From NCBI RefSeq assembly GCF_028747205.1, contig NZ_CP112880.1:6262001-6326000 (forward strand): a stretch of 64,000 nucleotides of DNA, written 5' to 3'. The position numbers and the translations under genes are program-made. The notes under the pieces are model-generated. The model was not told where the DNA came from and did not search any database. It worked only from the letters and a program-made list of their open reading frames with translations. Below, one piece after another: positions 27,250 through 37,851 of this stretch (its first letter is position 1; each line of letters opens with the position of its first letter). The stretch is from Streptomyces sp. CA-278952. GTDB lineage: Bacteria > Actinomycetota > Actinomycetes > Streptomycetales > Streptomycetaceae.

Positions 27250-28968
27250 GTGACAACCATCACCCCCGACCCCGGGAACCGGAACGAGAACCGCCGGAAC
27301 CAGGGTCCCTCGCTTCGCGAGACGCCGCACCGGCCCGGTACGCTCACCGCCGTGCCCCACGCTGATCAGTCCCAAACCTCTCAGAAGGACGCGCCTGTGA
27401 CCTACCCGGGAGCGCCCCGACCGGACCGGCTCCGGCCCACCCCTCTCGGCGAGCTGGCAGACCGGCTCGGCGTCGAAGCGGCCGGGACCGGTGAGGTCAC
27501 CGGCATCACCCACGACTCGCGGGCCGTGCGACCCGGAGACGTGTACGCGGCCCTGCCCGGCGCCCGCTTCCACGGCGCCGACTTCGCGGCCCAGGCCGCC
27601 GGCCTCGGCGCCGTCGCCGTCCTCACCGACCCCGCAGGCGCCGAACGCGCCGCGGCCACCGGCCTGCCGGTGCTGGTCACCGAGGACCCGCGCGCCGTCA
27701 TGGGCGAGCTGGCCGCCGACATCTACGGGCGGCCCGGCATCGGCCTGCTCCAGCTCGGCATCACCGGCACCTCCGGCAAGACCACCACCGCGTACCTCGT
27801 CGAGGGCGGACTGCGCGCCGCCGGGCGCCCCACCGGGCTGATCGGCACCGTCGAGATGCGGATCGGCGACGAGCGCATCAAGTCCGAGCGCACCACCCCC
27901 GAAGCCACCGACCTCCAGGCCTTGTTCGCCGTCATGCGTGAACGCGGCGTCGAGGCCGTCGCGATGGAGGTCTCCAGCCACGCCCTGGTGCTCGGCCGGG
28001 TCGACGGCTGCGTCTTCGACGTCGCCGTCTTCAACAACCTCAGCCCGGAGCACATGGAGTTCCACTCCGGCATGGAGGACTACTTCCAGGCCAAGGCCCG
28101 GCTGTTCACCCCCGAACGCAGCCACCGCGGCGTCGTCAACTTCGACGACGAGTACGGCCGCAGGCTCCTGACCGAGTCCGGGGTGCCGGTCACCAGCTTC
28201 TCCGCCGAGGGCCACCCGGACGCCGACTGGCACGCCGAGGAGGTCGAGGTCGGACCGCAGGACAGCACCTTCACCGCCGTCGGCCCGGGCGGCGAGCGGA
28301 TCACCGCCCGCGCCCCGCTGCCCGGCCCGTTCAACGTCGCCAACACCCTCGCCGCGATCGTCACGCTGGCCGTCGCGGGCGTCGACCCGCAGACCGCCGC
28401 CGACGGCATCGCGGCCGTCCCCGGGGTCCCCGGCCGGCTGGAGCGGGTGGACGCCGGACAGCCCTACCTCGCCGTCGTCGACTACGCGCACAAGACCGAC
28501 GCCGTCGAGTCCGTACTGCGCTCCCTGCGCAAGGTCACCGAGGGCAAGGTGCACATCGTCCTCGGCTGCGGCGGCGACCGCGACACCACCAAGCGCGGCC
28601 CGATGGGGGCGGCAGCCGCCCGGCTCGCCGACACCGCCGTGCTGACCTCCGACAACCCCCGCTCCGAGGACCCCCTCGCGATCCTCGCCGCCATGCTCTC
28701 GGGCGCCGCCGAAGTCCCCGTCCACGAGCGCGGCGACGTGCTGGTCGACGCCGACCGCACCTCGGCCATCGCCGCCGCCGTCGCCCGCGCGGAGGCGGGC
28801 GACACCGTCCTCGTCGCGGGCAAGGGGCACGAACAGGGCCAGGACATCCACGGGGTGGTACGCGCCTTCGACGACCGCAAGGTCCTGCACGCAGCCATCG
28901 AGCGGTCCCTGACGCGCCCCGGCGCCGCGGGCCGTGCCCCTCACCTCGAGAACAACAGTCAGGGATGA
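27250..28968 (+). CDS. murE: UDP-MurNAc-tripeptide synthetase MurE
   Basis: MurE adds the third stem-peptide residue, expected to be LL-diaminopimelate in Streptomyces, to UDP-MurNAc-L-Ala-D-Glu. The protein shows the Mur ligase blocks HDSRAVRPGDVYAALPG, GITGTSGKTTTAYLVEG (ATP loop), TTPEATDLQALFAVM, MEVSSHALVLGRVDG and HMEFHSGMEDYFQAKARLF. The recognition loop reads SDNPRSEDP, normally linked to diaminopimelate. The GTG at 27250 gives 572 residues. A GTG at 27397 behind GAAGGA, just before the conserved part, is an equally plausible start (523 residues). Confidence 0.94.
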   Translation: MTTITPDPGNRNENRRNQGPSLRETPHRPGTLTAVPHADQSQTSQKDAPVTYPGAPRPDRLRPTPLGELADRLGVEAAGTGEVTGITHDSRAVRPGDVYAALPGARFHGADFAAQAAGLGAVAVLTDPAGAERAAATGLPVLVTEDPRAVMGELAADIYGRPGIGLLQLGITGTSGKTTTAYLVEGGLRAAGRPTGLIGTVEMRIGDERIKSERTTPEATDLQALFAVMRERGVEAVAMEVSSHALVLGRVDGCVFDVAVFNNLSPEHMEFHSGMEDYFQAKARLFTPERSHRGVVNFDDEYGRRLLTESGVPVTSFSAEGHPDADWHAEEVEVGPQDSTFTAVGPGGERITARAPLPGPFNVANTLAAIVTLAVAGVDPQTAADGIAAVPGVPGRLERVDAGQPYLAVVDYAHKTDAVESVLRSLRKVTEGKVHIVLGCGGDRDTTKRGPMGAAAARLADTAVLTSDNPRSEDPLAILAAMLSGAAEVPVHERGDVLVDADRTSAIAAAVARAEAGDTVLVAGKGHEQGQDIHGVVRAFDDRKVLHAAIERSLTRPGAAGRAPHLENNSQG

Positions 28969-28972
28969 CCAA

Positions 28973-30394
28973 GTGATCACCCTTTCCCTCGCCGAGATCG
29001 CCGAAATCGTCGGCGGGCAGCCGTACGACATACCGGATCCGGCAGTCACCGTGACCGGACCCGTCGTCATCGACTCCCGCGAGGTCGCGCCAGGCAGCCT
29101 GTTCGCCGCGTTCGCCGGCGAACGGGTCGACGGCCACGACTACGCCCGGCGCGCCGTCGAGGCGGGTGCCGCGGCCGTACTGGCGGCCCGCCCCGTCGGC
29201 GTTCCGGCGATCGTCGTGGACGACGTCGTCGGCGCGCTCGGAGCCCTCGCCCGTGCCGTGGTCGAACGCCTCGGCACCACCGTCGTCGGACTCACCGGAT
29301 CCGCCGGCAAGACGTCCACCAAGGACCTGATCGCGCAGCTCCTCCAGCGCAAGGGCCCGACCGTCTGGACGCCCGGCTCCCTCAACAACGAGATCGGCCT
29401 GCCGGTCACGGCGCTGACCGCCACCGCCGAGACCGAGCACCTGGTCCTGGAGATGGGGGCCCGCGGCGTCGGCCACATCCACTATCTGGCCAACCTCACC
29501 CCGCCCCGCATCGGCCTCGTCCTGAACGTCGGCTCCGCACACCTCGGCGAGTTCGGCAGCCGGGAGGCCATCGCCCAGGCCAAGGGCGAGCTGGTCGAGG
29601 TCCTGCCCGAGGACGGCTGCGCCGTGCTCAACGCGGACGACCCGCTCGTCCGCGCCATGGCCTCGCGCACCCAGGCCCGCGTCCTGCTCTTCGGAGAAGC
29701 CCCGGAAGCGGACGTACGGGGCGAGAAGGTCAGGATGACCCCCGACGGGCGGCCCGCCTTCGAGCTCCACACACCCACCGGGTGCAGCGACGTGACCATG
29801 CGCCTGTACGGTGAGCACCACGTGTCGAACGCGCTCGCCGCGGCCGCCGTCGCCCATGAGTTGGGCATGTCCGTGACCGAGATCGCCGAGGCGCTCTCGG
29901 AGGCGGGCACCCTCTCCCGCTGGCGCATGGAGGTCACCGAGCGTCCGGACGGTGTGACGGTCGTCAACGACGCCTACAACGCGAACCCCGAATCCATGAG
30001 AGCCGCACTGCGTGCGCTGGCTGGCATGGGCCAGGCCCGAGGGGCCGACGGGGGACGCACCTGGGCGGTGCTCGGTCAGATGGCCGAGCTCGGTGACGCG
30101 TCGCTCGCCGAGCACGACGCGGTCGGACGGCTCGCCGTCCGGCTCAACGTCAGCAAGCTCGTCGCTGTCGGGGGGAGAGAAGCCTCCTGGCTGCAACTGG
30201 GCGCATATAACGAGGGTTCGTGGGGTGAGGAGTCGGTGCACGTGTCCGACGCACAGGCGGCCGTCGACCTGTTGCGCAGTGAACTGCGCCCGGGAGACGT
30301 CGTGCTGGTGAAGGCGTCCCGGTCGGTCGGCCTGGAGAAGGTCGCCCTGGCACTGCTGGAGAACTCGACCGAGGGCGAGGTCGCCGGCCGATGA
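28973..30394 (+). CDS. murF: UDP-MurNAc-tripeptide:D-Ala-D-Ala ligase MurF
   Basis: MurF adds D-Ala-D-Ala to complete the UDP-MurNAc-pentapeptide. The 473-residue protein has [27 protein letters not shown], the ATP loop [29 protein letters not shown] and the C-terminal block [16 protein letters not shown]. The GTG at 28973, four bases past the murE stop with AGGGA upstream, was chosen over an earlier in-frame ATG that overlaps murE. Confidence 0.95.
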   Translation: MITLSLAEIAEIVGGQPYDIPDPAVTVTGPVVIDSREVAPGSLFAAFAGERVDGHDYARRAVEAGAAAVLAARPVGVPAIVVDDVVGALGALARAVVERLGTTVVGLTGSAGKTSTKDLIAQLLQRKGPTVWTPGSLNNEIGLPVTALTATAETEHLVLEMGARGVGHIHYLANLTPPRIGLVLNVGSAHLGEFGSREAIAQAKGELVEVLPEDGCAVLNADDPLVRAMASRTQARVLLFGEAPEADVRGEKVRMTPDGRPAFELHTPTGCSDVTMRLYGEHHVSNALAAAAVAHELGMSVTEIAEALSEAGTLSRWRMEVTERPDGVTVVNDAYNANPESMRAALRALAGMGQARGADGGRTWAVLGQMAELGDASLAEHDAVGRLAVRLNVSKLVAVGGREASWLQLGAYNEGSWGEESVHVSDAQAAVDLLRSELRPGDVVLVKASRSVGLEKVALALLENSTEGEVAGR

Positions 30395-31461
30395 GGCAGA
30401 TCCTCTTCGCGGGGGCCATCGGGCTCTTTCTGACCCTGGTCGGTACTCCGCTGCTGATCAAGCTGCTGGCCCGCAAGGGATACGGGCAGTTCATCCGGGA
30501 CGACGGCCCGCGCACGCACGGCAGCAAGCAGGGCACGCCCACGATGGGCGGCATCGCCTTCATCACGGCGACGATCATCGCGTACCTCCTCGCGAAGGTC
30601 ATCACGGGTGAGGACATCCGCTACTCCGGCGTCCTCGTGCTGTTCCTCATGGCGGGAATGGGCCTCGTCGGGTTCCTCGACGACTACATCAAGATCGTCA
30701 AGCAGCGTTCGCTCGGTCTGCGGGCCAAGGCGAAGATGGCGGGACAGCTGATCGTCGGCATCGCCTTCGCGGTGCTCTCGCTCCAGTTCCCCAACTCCGC
30801 GGGCAACACCCCGGCCTCCGACCGGCTCTCGTTCGTGGAGGACTTCGGCTGGTCGATCGGCCCGGTGCTCTTCTGCGTCTGGGCACTGTTCATGATCCTC
30901 GCCATGTCCAACGGCGTGAACCTCACCGACGGCCTCGACGGTCTGGCCACCGGCGCCTCCGTCATGGTCTTCGGCGCCTACACCTTCATCGGCCTCTGGC
31001 AGTTCCAGGAGTCCTGCGCCAACGCGGACAAGCTGACCAACCCGAGCGCCTGTTTCGAGGTACGCGACCCGCTCGACCTCGCCGTCGTCGCCGCAGCCCT
31101 GATGGGCGCCTGTTTCGGCTTCCTCTGGTGGAACACCTCGCCCGCCAAGATCTTCATGGGCGACACCGGCTCGCTCGCCCTCGGCGGCGCCCTCGCGGGT
31201 CTCGCGATCCTGTCCCGCACCGAGTTCCTCCTCGCCATCCTCGGTGGCCTCTTCGTGATGATCACCATGTCCGTGGTCATCCAGGTCGGCTCGTTCAAGA
31301 TGACCGGCAAGCGGGTCTTCCGGATGGCACCGCTCCAGCACCACTTCGAACTCAAGGGGTGGTCCGAAGTCCTTGTCGTGGTCCGCTTCTGGATCATCCA
31401 GGGCATGTGCGTGATCGTCGGCCTCGGCCTCTTCTACGCGGGATGGGCAGCCAAGAAGTGA
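30391..31461 (+). CDS. mraY: Phospho-MurNAc-pentapeptide translocase MraY
   Basis: MraY transfers phospho-MurNAc-pentapeptide to undecaprenyl phosphate to form lipid I. The 356-residue protein has about ten membrane helices and the family signatures [19 protein letters not shown], the catalytic Asp pair in [44 protein letters not shown] and [13 protein letters not shown]. The ATG overlaps the murF stop codon (ATGA). Confidence 0.97.
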   Translation: MRQILFAGAIGLFLTLVGTPLLIKLLARKGYGQFIRDDGPRTHGSKQGTPTMGGIAFITATIIAYLLAKVITGEDIRYSGVLVLFLMAGMGLVGFLDDYIKIVKQRSLGLRAKAKMAGQLIVGIAFAVLSLQFPNSAGNTPASDRLSFVEDFGWSIGPVLFCVWALFMILAMSNGVNLTDGLDGLATGASVMVFGAYTFIGLWQFQESCANADKLTNPSACFEVRDPLDLAVVAAALMGACFGFLWWNTSPAKIFMGDTGSLALGGALAGLAILSRTEFLLAILGGLFVMITMSVVIQVGSFKMTGKRVFRMAPLQHHFELKGWSEVLVVVRFWIIQGMCVIVGLGLFYAGWAAKK

Positions 31462-32888
31462 GCAGCACCGTGGACTGGCAGGGCAAGCACGTCACCGTCG
31501 CCGGGCTGGGCGTCAGCGGGATCCCCGCGGCCCGAGCCCTGCACGAGCGCGGCGCGCTCGTCACCGTCGTCAACGACGGCGACGACGAGCGCGCCCGCGC
31601 GCAGGCGGCGGAACTGGAGGCGCTCGGCATCACCGTGCGCCTCGGTGACGGCGCGACCCTGCCGCCGTCCACGGAACTCGTCGTCACCGCCCCCGGCTGG
31701 CAGCCGGACAAGCCGCTCTTCCTGGCTGCCGCCGAGGCGGGCGTCCCGGTCTGGGGCGACGTCGAACTGGCCTGGCGACTGCGCGGGACCAACGGCCGCG
31801 AGGCCGCCCCCTGGCTCGCGGTCACCGGCACCAACGGCAAGACCACGACCGTACGGATGCTGGCCTCGATCCTTCAGGCCGCGGGCCTGCGCACCGCGGC
31901 CGTCGGCAACATCGGCGTATCGCTGCTGGACGCGGTGCTCGGCGAGACCGAGTACGACGTCCTCGCCGTCGAACTCTCCAGCTACCAGCTGCACTGGGCG
32001 CCCTCCCTGCGCGCCCACTCCGCCGCCGTCCTCAACCTGGCCCCGGACCACCTCGACTGGCACGGTTCGATGGAGGCGTACGCCGCCGACAAGGGCCGCG
32101 TCTACGAGGGCAACACGGTCGCCTGCGTCTACAACGCGGCCGACCCGGCCACCGAGGACCTGGTGCGCGAGGCGGACGTCGAAGAGGGCTGCCGGGCCAT
32201 CGGCTTCACCCTCGGCGCCCCCGGCCCCTCGCAGCTCGGCGTGGTCGACGGCATCCTCGTCGACCGGGCGTTCGTCGCCAACCGCCAGAAGCAGGCCCAG
32301 GAACTGGCCGAGGTCACCGACGTCAACCCGCCGGCCCCGCACAACATCGCCAACGCACTCGCGGCCGCCGCCCTCGCCCGCGCCTTCGGCGTGGAACCGG
32401 CCGCGGTCCGCGACGGACTACGCGCCTTCCGGCCGGACGCCCACCGCATCGAACACGTCGCGGACATCGGCGATGTCGCTTACGTGGACGACTCCAAGGC
32501 CACCAACACCCACGCCACCGAGGCCTCCCTCGCCGCCTACGACTCCATCGTCTGGATCGCGGGCGGACTGGCGAAGGGCGCCACCTTCGACGAGCTGGTC
32601 ACCGGCGCGGCGAAGCGGCTGCGCGGGGTCGTGCTGATCGGCGCCGACCGTGCGCTGATCCACGAAGCCCTGACGCGACACGCCCCCGAAGTCCCGGTGG
32701 TCGACCTCGACCGGACCGACACTGGGGCGATGTCCGAAGCGGTCGCGCGGGCGGCCGAGCTCGCCCGGCCGGGCGATACGGTACTGCTGGCCCCGGCCTG
32801 CGCCTCGATGGACATGTTCACCAACTACAACAAGCGGGGCGAGGCGTTCGCGGACGCGGTCCGCGCACGCGCCGACGAGAGCGCCTGA
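31458..32888 (+). CDS. murD: UDP-MurNAc-L-Ala:D-Glu ligase MurD
   Basis: MurD adds D-glutamate to UDP-MurNAc-L-Ala. The 476-residue product shows the N-terminal Rossmann-like strand [21 protein letters not shown], the ATP loop [59 protein letters not shown] and the end block [17 protein letters not shown]. The GTG at 31458 overlaps the mraY stop codon (GTGA); an ATG five codons upstream is possible. Confidence 0.96.
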   Translation: MSSTVDWQGKHVTVAGLGVSGIPAARALHERGALVTVVNDGDDERARAQAAELEALGITVRLGDGATLPPSTELVVTAPGWQPDKPLFLAAAEAGVPVWGDVELAWRLRGTNGREAAPWLAVTGTNGKTTTVRMLASILQAAGLRTAAVGNIGVSLLDAVLGETEYDVLAVELSSYQLHWAPSLRAHSAAVLNLAPDHLDWHGSMEAYAADKGRVYEGNTVACVYNAADPATEDLVREADVEEGCRAIGFTLGAPGPSQLGVVDGILVDRAFVANRQKQAQELAEVTDVNPPAPHNIANALAAAALARAFGVEPAAVRDGLRAFRPDAHRIEHVADIGDVAYVDDSKATNTHATEASLAAYDSIVWIAGGLAKGATFDELVTGAAKRLRGVVLIGADRALIHEALTRHAPEVPVVDLDRTDTGAMSEAVARAAELARPGDTVLLAPACASMDMFTNYNKRGEAFADAVRARADESA

Positions 32889-32904
32889 CCGACGGGGCCT
32901 CCGC

Positions 32905-32928
32905 GCCCGGGGTTCACGGGCCCCGGGC
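32905..32928 (+). promoter_or_regulatory. Intercistronic hairpin between murD and ftsW
   Basis: gcccgggg at 32905-32912 pairs perfectly with ccccgggc at 32921-32928 around an 8-base loop. No T tract follows. It may stabilise or partly attenuate the transcript. Confidence 0.5.
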
Positions 32929-32953
32929 ACGAGCAGTGGAGGGGACAGCGACA

Positions 32954-34399
32954 ATGCCGGCCGACGAGAGATTCGCCGTACGGCGGGACCGCGCACGGGC
33001 CTCGGTTCCCCGCCCCCTCACCGCGATGCCCGCACTCTCCGGAGCACCGCTGCCCGACGGGCTCGCGCTGCGCGGGCGCCTCGCCACCGGGGCCCGGCGT
33101 CCCGAGACGCCCCGCGGCTCCGGACGCGGCGGCGCGGGGCCCCGCCCTCCGCGCTCCGGGCGCGGCGGTGGACCCCGCCGCGCCTACGAGCGGGCACGAC
33201 GGGCCTGGGACCGGCCCCTGACCGCCTACTACGTGATCCTCGGCTCCAGCCTCCTGATCACCGTGCTGGGCCTGGTGATGGTCTACTCCGCCTCGATGAT
33301 CAAGGCGCTGGACATCAGCAAGCCCTCGACCTACTTCTTCGGCAAGCAGTTCCTCGCCGCCGTCATCGGTGGCGGGCTGATGCTGCTCGCCGCCCGGATG
33401 CCGGTGAAGCTCCACCGGGCGCTGGCCTATCCGATACTGATGGTCACCGTCTTCCTGATGGTCCTGGTCCAGGTACCGGGGATAGGGATGTCGGTCAACG
33501 GCAACCAGAACTGGCTCTACCTGGGCGGCCCGTTCCAGCTCCAGCCCAGCGAGTTCGGCAAGCTGGCCCTCATCCTGTGGGGGGCGGACCTGCTGGCCCG
33601 CAAGCAGGACAAGCGGTTGCTGACGCAGTGGAAGCACATGCTCGTGCCGCTCGTGCCGGTCGCCTTCATGCTGCTCGGACTGATCATGCTCGGCGGCGAC
33701 ATGGGAACCGCGATCATTCTCACGGCGATCCTGTTCGGTCTGCTCTGGCTGGCGGGCGCTCCCACCCGGCTGTTCGCCGGGGTGCTCGGCTTCGCCGCCG
33801 TCATCGCGTTCCTGCTGATCAGGATGAGCCCGAACCGGATGTCCCGGCTCGCCTGCATGGGCGTGAGCGAGCCCGATCCGGAGGGCGGCTGCTGGCAGGC
33901 CGCACACGGGATCTATGCTCTGGCGTCCGGCGGATGGTTCGGTTCCGGACTGGGTGCGAGTGTGGAAAAATGGGGTCAACTCCCAGAACCGCACACCGAC
34001 TTCATCTTCGCCATCACCGGTGAGGAACTGGGTCTGGCGGGGACGCTGTCCGTGCTCGCCCTGTTCGCGGCCCTAGGCTATGCGGGTATCCGCGTGGCCG
34101 GACGCACGGAGGACCCCTTCGTGAGGTTTGCCGCGGGAGGCGTGACCACGTGGATCACGGCCCAGGCCGTGATCAACATCGGTGCGGTGCTCGGCCTGTT
34201 GCCGATCGCCGGGGTTCCGCTCCCGCTGTTCTCCTACGGAGGGTCGGCCCTGCTGCCGACGATGTTCGCGGTCGGGCTGATGATCGCCTTCGCACGGGAG
34301 GATCCAGCCGCCAAGGCGGCCCTGGCCATGCGGAAGCCCGGGGTGAGATGGAAGACGATGAGACGGCGCGTCAAGAAGCGTCCGTCCGGAGAGCGGTGA
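32954..34399 (+). CDS. ftsW: Lipid II polymerase FtsW (SEDS family)
   Basis: FtsW is the septal peptidoglycan glycosyltransferase partner of FtsI. The 481-residue protein begins with about 75 disordered Arg/Gly/Pro-rich residues. Ten membrane helices and SEDS motifs follow (LVMVYSASMIKA, WLYLGGPFQLQPSEFGKLALI, MLGGDMGTA, LPEPHTDFIFAITGEELG and AGVPLPLFSYGGSALL). The ATG at 32954 has GGAGGGG upstream. Its long cytoplasmic tail is typical of actinobacteria. Confidence 0.95.
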   Translation: MPADERFAVRRDRARASVPRPLTAMPALSGAPLPDGLALRGRLATGARRPETPRGSGRGGAGPRPPRSGRGGGPRRAYERARRAWDRPLTAYYVILGSSLLITVLGLVMVYSASMIKALDISKPSTYFFGKQFLAAVIGGGLMLLAARMPVKLHRALAYPILMVTVFLMVLVQVPGIGMSVNGNQNWLYLGGPFQLQPSEFGKLALILWGADLLARKQDKRLLTQWKHMLVPLVPVAFMLLGLIMLGGDMGTAIILTAILFGLLWLAGAPTRLFAGVLGFAAVIAFLLIRMSPNRMSRLACMGVSEPDPEGGCWQAAHGIYALASGGWFGSGLGASVEKWGQLPEPHTDFIFAITGEELGLAGTLSVLALFAALGYAGIRVAGRTEDPFVRFAAGGVTTWITAQAVINIGAVLGLLPIAGVPLPLFSYGGSALLPTMFAVGLMIAFAREDPAAKAALAMRKPGVRWKTMRRRVKKRPSGER

Positions 34400-34405
34400 A
34401 TTTCG

Positions 34406-35494
34406 GTGCATGTCGTACTCGCCGGCGGGGGGACCGCCGGACACATCGAGCCCGCGCTTGCCCTCGCAGACGCCCTGCGCAGGCAGGACCCGACCGTGGG
34501 AATCACTGCCCTCGGCACGGAACGCGGACTGGAGACCAGGCTCGTGCCCGAGCGGGGGTACGAGCTGGCGCTCATTCCCGCCGTGCCACTGCCCCGTAAA
34601 CCCACCCCTGAACTGATCACCGTCCCGGGCCGGCTGCGCGGCACCATCAAGGCCGCCGAGCAGATCCTGGAGCGCACCAAGGCGGACTGCGTGGTCGGCT
34701 TCGGCGGCTACGTCGCGCTGCCCGGCTACCTGGCGGCCAAGCGGGCCGGTGTGCCGATCGTGGTCCACGAGGCCAACGCCCGCCCGGGCCTGGCCAACAA
34801 GATCGGTTCGCGGTACGCCCACGGGGTCGCCGTCTCCACCCCCGACAGCAAGCTGCGCGGGGCCCGCTACATCGGCATCCCGCTGCGCCGCACCATCGCC
34901 ACCCTGGACCGCGCCCGGGTCCGCCCGGAGGCCCGCGCCTCCTTCGGCCTCGACCCCAACCTGCCCACGCTGCTGGTCTCCGGCGGCTCGCAGGGCGCGC
35001 GCCACCTCAACGAGGTGGTCCAGCGGGTCGCGCCGCTGCTCCAGCGCTCCGGGATCCAGATCCTCCATGTGGTCGGCCCGAAGAACGAATTGCCGCGCAT
35101 CGACAACATGCCCGGGATGCCGCCCTACATCCCGGTACCGTACGTGGACCGGATGGACCTCGCGTACGCCGCGGCCGACATGATGCTCTGCCGTGCGGGC
35201 GCGATGACCGTCGCCGAACTCTCCGCCGTCGGGCTCCCCGCCGCCTATGTCCCGCTGCCCATCGGCAACGGCGAACAGCGGCTCAACGCCCAGCCGGTGG
35301 TCAACGCCGGCGGCGGCCTGCTGGTGGACGACGCGGCGCTCACCCCGGAGTGGGTGCAGGGCCATGTCCTGCCGGTACTGTCGGACCCCCACCGGCTGTA
35401 CGAAATGTCCCGCGCCGCGGCCGAGTTCGGCCGGCGCGACGCCGACGACCTGCTCGTCGGCATGGTGTACGAAGCGATTGCCGCGCGCCGCTAG
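34406..35494 (+). CDS. murG: UDP-GlcNAc:lipid I transferase MurG
   Basis: MurG adds GlcNAc to lipid I, giving lipid II on the inner membrane face. The 362-residue GT-B glycosyltransferase shows [77 protein letters not shown] and [38 protein letters not shown]. The GTG start lies six bases after ftsW. Confidence 0.96.
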   Translation: MHVVLAGGGTAGHIEPALALADALRRQDPTVGITALGTERGLETRLVPERGYELALIPAVPLPRKPTPELITVPGRLRGTIKAAEQILERTKADCVVGFGGYVALPGYLAAKRAGVPIVVHEANARPGLANKIGSRYAHGVAVSTPDSKLRGARYIGIPLRRTIATLDRARVRPEARASFGLDPNLPTLLVSGGSQGARHLNEVVQRVAPLLQRSGIQILHVVGPKNELPRIDNMPGMPPYIPVPYVDRMDLAYAAADMMLCRAGAMTVAELSAVGLPAAYVPLPIGNGEQRLNAQPVVNAGGGLLVDDAALTPEWVQGHVLPVLSDPHRLYEMSRAAAEFGRRDADDLLVGMVYEAIAARR

Positions 35495-35514
35495 GCGCCC
35501 GGCGCGATGCGGTG

Positions 35515-35542
35515 CGGACCCGGGGCGGGCGCCCCGGGTCCG
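35515..35542 (+). promoter_or_regulatory. Intercistronic hairpin between murG and ftsQ
   Basis: cggacccggggc (35515-35526) pairs perfectly with gccccgggtccg (35531-35542) around a 4-base loop. It ends just before the ftsQ ribosome binding site GAAGGAG and has no T tract. It may lower read-through into ftsQ or protect the upstream message. Confidence 0.6.
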
Positions 35543-35556
35543 TCGAAGGAGCGAGC

Positions 35557-36351
35557 GTGGCCGGACCGACGACCGCCCAGCGCGGCGCACCCGGGCGGGC
35601 GGACACCCCCGCCGGCCCGCCGCTCAGCGGCCCCGAGAGGCCCCGGATCGGCCGCCGCACCCTGCTGATCCTGATCGGCGTCGCGGTCGCCCTGCTCACC
35701 GCGTTCGTGATCTGGGTGCTCTACGGCTCCTCCTGGCTCCGTGTCGAGAAGGTCAGCACGAGCGGCGTCGAGGTCCTGACCCGCGAAGAAGTGGAAGCGG
35801 TTGCCGCCACACCGATCGGCGCCCCGTTGGTCTCCGTGGACACCGACGCCATGGAGCGCCGGTTGCGCCAGAAGTTGCCTCGTATCGACACAGTTGATGT
35901 CGTTCGGTCCTGGCCGGACGGCATCGGCCTTAAGGTGACCGAACGGAAGCCGGTCCTGCTGGTCGAAAAGGGCGGCGCGTTCGTGGAAGTGGATGCCGAG
36001 GGCGTGCGCTTCGCCACCGTGGACCAGGCCCCGAAGGGCGTGCCCCTGTTGGAGCTGACTCCCGAACCGTCCGCGAGCCTTCGCCGCTTCGGAGGTGACG
36101 GTCTGTTGCGGGAAGCGGTCCGGGTCGCCGGCGACCTTCCGGAAGGTGTGGCCGAGGACACCGAGGTCGTACGGGTCACCTCGTACGACGCGATCTCCTT
36201 GCTGCTCACCCGGGATCGTGTGGTGACCTGGGGGAGTGGTGAAGACGGGGTGGTGAAGGCGCGCGTCCTCACCGCACTCATGAAAGCAGCCCCCAAAGGG
36301 GGACAGTTCGACGTAAGCGCCCCCACCGCCCCGGCGGTATCGGCGAGTTGA
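35557..36351 (+). CDS. ftsQ: Divisome protein FtsQ (POTRA domain)
   Basis: The 264-residue bitopic protein has a disordered cytoplasmic N-terminus, one membrane helix (LLILIGVAVALLTAFVIWVL) and an extracytoplasmic POTRA domain beginning WLRVEKVSTSGVEVLTREEVEAV. The FtsQ beta domain follows (IDTVDVVRSWPDGIGLKVTERKPVLL). It links FtsL-DivIC to the septal synthases. The GTG at 35557 follows GAAGGAG. The gene precedes ftsZ by 276 bases. Confidence 0.93.
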   Translation: MAGPTTAQRGAPGRADTPAGPPLSGPERPRIGRRTLLILIGVAVALLTAFVIWVLYGSSWLRVEKVSTSGVEVLTREEVEAVAATPIGAPLVSVDTDAMERRLRQKLPRIDTVDVVRSWPDGIGLKVTERKPVLLVEKGGAFVEVDAEGVRFATVDQAPKGVPLLELTPEPSASLRRFGGDGLLREAVRVAGDLPEGVAEDTEVVRVTSYDAISLLLTRDRVVTWGSGEDGVVKARVLTALMKAAPKGGQFDVSAPTAPAVSAS

Positions 36352-36399
36352 CGGGTATTTGTGCTGGCCAGCACCCTGGTTGGTCAGCGCTACGGGTGA

Positions 36400-36412
36400 T
36401 CACATAGGGTGA
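36400..36412. promoter_or_regulatory. TCAC-N5-GTGA palindrome upstream of ftsZ
   Basis: TCACATAGGGTGA is a hyphenated palindrome 228 bases before the ftsZ start. The same 13-mer occurs, inverted, 14 bases before the TraR/DksA-type gene (45687-45699). The sequence also contains TAGGGT, which could be a -10 box. Confidence 0.35.
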
Positions 36413-36441
36413 AAAGAAAAACGGGAGGTTCGGCGTGTTCG

Positions 36442-36471
36442 TTGAACGTGCGCCACTTGTCGACTTAGTGT
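36442..36471 (+). promoter_or_regulatory. Candidate ftsZ promoter
   Basis: TTGAAC (36442-36447) and TAGTGT (36466-36471) are spaced by 18 bases in the ftsQ-ftsZ gap. In S. coelicolor this gap is known to carry several ftsZ promoters, including one raised during sporulation. Position and box quality support this assignment. Confidence 0.55.
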
Positions 36472-36496
36472 CCTGTTCGGAAGAGTCCAGGAAGCA

Positions 36497-36532
36497 GACA
36501 CACTGGTAACCCTAAACTTCAACGTTAGGGTT
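36497..36532. promoter_or_regulatory. GACAC motif and inverted repeat in the ftsZ leader
   Basis: GACAC at 36497-36501 matches the core motif reported for the sporulation regulator WhiA, which activates ftsZ in Streptomyces. Just after it aaccctaa (36508-36515) pairs perfectly with ttagggtt (36525-36532). Both lie in the putative leader, so the pair may be a binding site or an RNA hairpin. Confidence 0.4.
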
Positions 36533-36627
36533 TGGGTCGGCGTTCGGACCGTCCCCATCGACATCAGTCGTCGCCGCGGAGCTACCGCAGAGCGACGACA
36601 CGTAACTCGAGGCGAGAGGCCTTCGAC

Positions 36628-37851
36628 GTGGCAGCACCGCAGAACTACCTCGCAGTCATCAAGGTCATCGGTGTCGGCGGCGGTGGTGTCAATGCCATCA
36701 ACCGAATGATCGAGGTCGGTCTCAAGGGCGTCGAGTTCATCGCGATCAACACGGACGCACAAGCCCTGTTGATGAGCGACGCCGACGTCAAGCTCGACGT
36801 CGGCCGCGAACTCACCCGGGGCCTCGGCGCCGGGGCGAACCCGGCCGTCGGTCGTAAGGCGGCAGAGGACCACCGTGAGGAGATCGAGGAGGTCCTCAAG
36901 GGGGCCGACATGGTCTTCGTCACCGCCGGAGAAGGCGGCGGCACCGGCACCGGCGGCGCACCCGTCGTCGCCAACATCGCGCGCTCGCTCGGCGCCCTGA
37001 CGATCGGCGTGGTCACCCGCCCGTTCACCTTCGAGGGCCGGCGACGCGCGAACCAGGCGGAGGACGGCATCGCCGAACTCCGCGAAGAGGTCGACACCCT
37101 CATCGTCATTCCCAACGACCGCCTGCTGTCCATCTCGGACCGCCAGGTCAGCGTGCTCGACGCGTTCAAGTCGGCCGACCAGGTGCTGCTCTCGGGCGTC
37201 CAGGGCATCACCGACCTCATCACCACCCCGGGTCTGATCAACCTCGACTTCGCCGACGTCAAGTCGGTCATGTCCGAGGCCGGATCGGCGCTCATGGGCA
37301 TCGGCTCGGCACGTGGTGACGACCGCGCGGTGGCGGCGGCGGAGATGGCGATCTCCTCGCCGCTCCTGGAAGCCTCCATCGACGGCGCCCGCGGTGTCCT
37401 CCTCTCCATCTCCGGCGGCAGCGACCTCGGTCTCTTCGAGATCAACGAGGCCGCCCAACTGGTGAGCGAGGCCGCGCACCCCGAGGCCAACATCATCTTC
37501 GGCGCCGTCATCGACGACGCCCTGGGCGACGAGGTGCGGGTCACCGTCATCGCGGCGGGCTTCGACGGCGGGCAGCCGCCGACCCGCCGGGAGAACGTCC
37601 TCGGCGCGAACAGCAACAAGCGCGAGGAGCCGGCCGCCCCGGCCAGGTCCTCCGCCGAGTCCACGCGCTCGGCGGGCGGACTCGGTTCCGTACCTCCGCG
37701 CGAGGAGAGCCCGGCTCCGGCCGAGCCCGCCCCCGCGTCGGCTTCGAGTGAGAGCACGCTCGGGCCGGTCTCGCCGCCGCACGTCCCGCCGGCCCGTCCC
37801 TACCAGGACACCCAGGCCGAAGAGCTGGATGTTCCGGACTTCTTGAAGTGA
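36628..37851 (+). CDS. ftsZ: Cell division GTPase FtsZ
   Basis: FtsZ polymerises into the Z ring or the ladders of rings that precede sporulation septation. The 407-residue protein starts [29 protein letters not shown]. It has the tubulin signature [10 protein letters not shown] (near residues 103-112) and the catalytic T7 loop [12 protein letters not shown] disordered linker ends in DVPDFLK, the conserved tail that binds SepF. The GTG at 36628 was chosen because it begins the conserved N-terminus; GGCGAGAGG lies upstream. Confidence 0.98.
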   Translation: MAAPQNYLAVIKVIGVGGGGVNAINRMIEVGLKGVEFIAINTDAQALLMSDADVKLDVGRELTRGLGAGANPAVGRKAAEDHREEIEEVLKGADMVFVTAGEGGGTGTGGAPVVANIARSLGALTIGVVTRPFTFEGRRRANQAEDGIAELREEVDTLIVIPNDRLLSISDRQVSVLDAFKSADQVLLSGVQGITDLITTPGLINLDFADVKSVMSEAGSALMGIGSARGDDRAVAAAEMAISSPLLEASIDGARGVLLSISGGSDLGLFEINEAAQLVSEAAHPEANIIFGAVIDDALGDEVRVTVIAAGFDGGQPPTRRENVLGANSNKREEPAAPARSSAESTRSAGGLGSVPPREESPAPAEPAPASASSESTLGPVSPPHVPPARPYQDTQAEELDVPDFLK

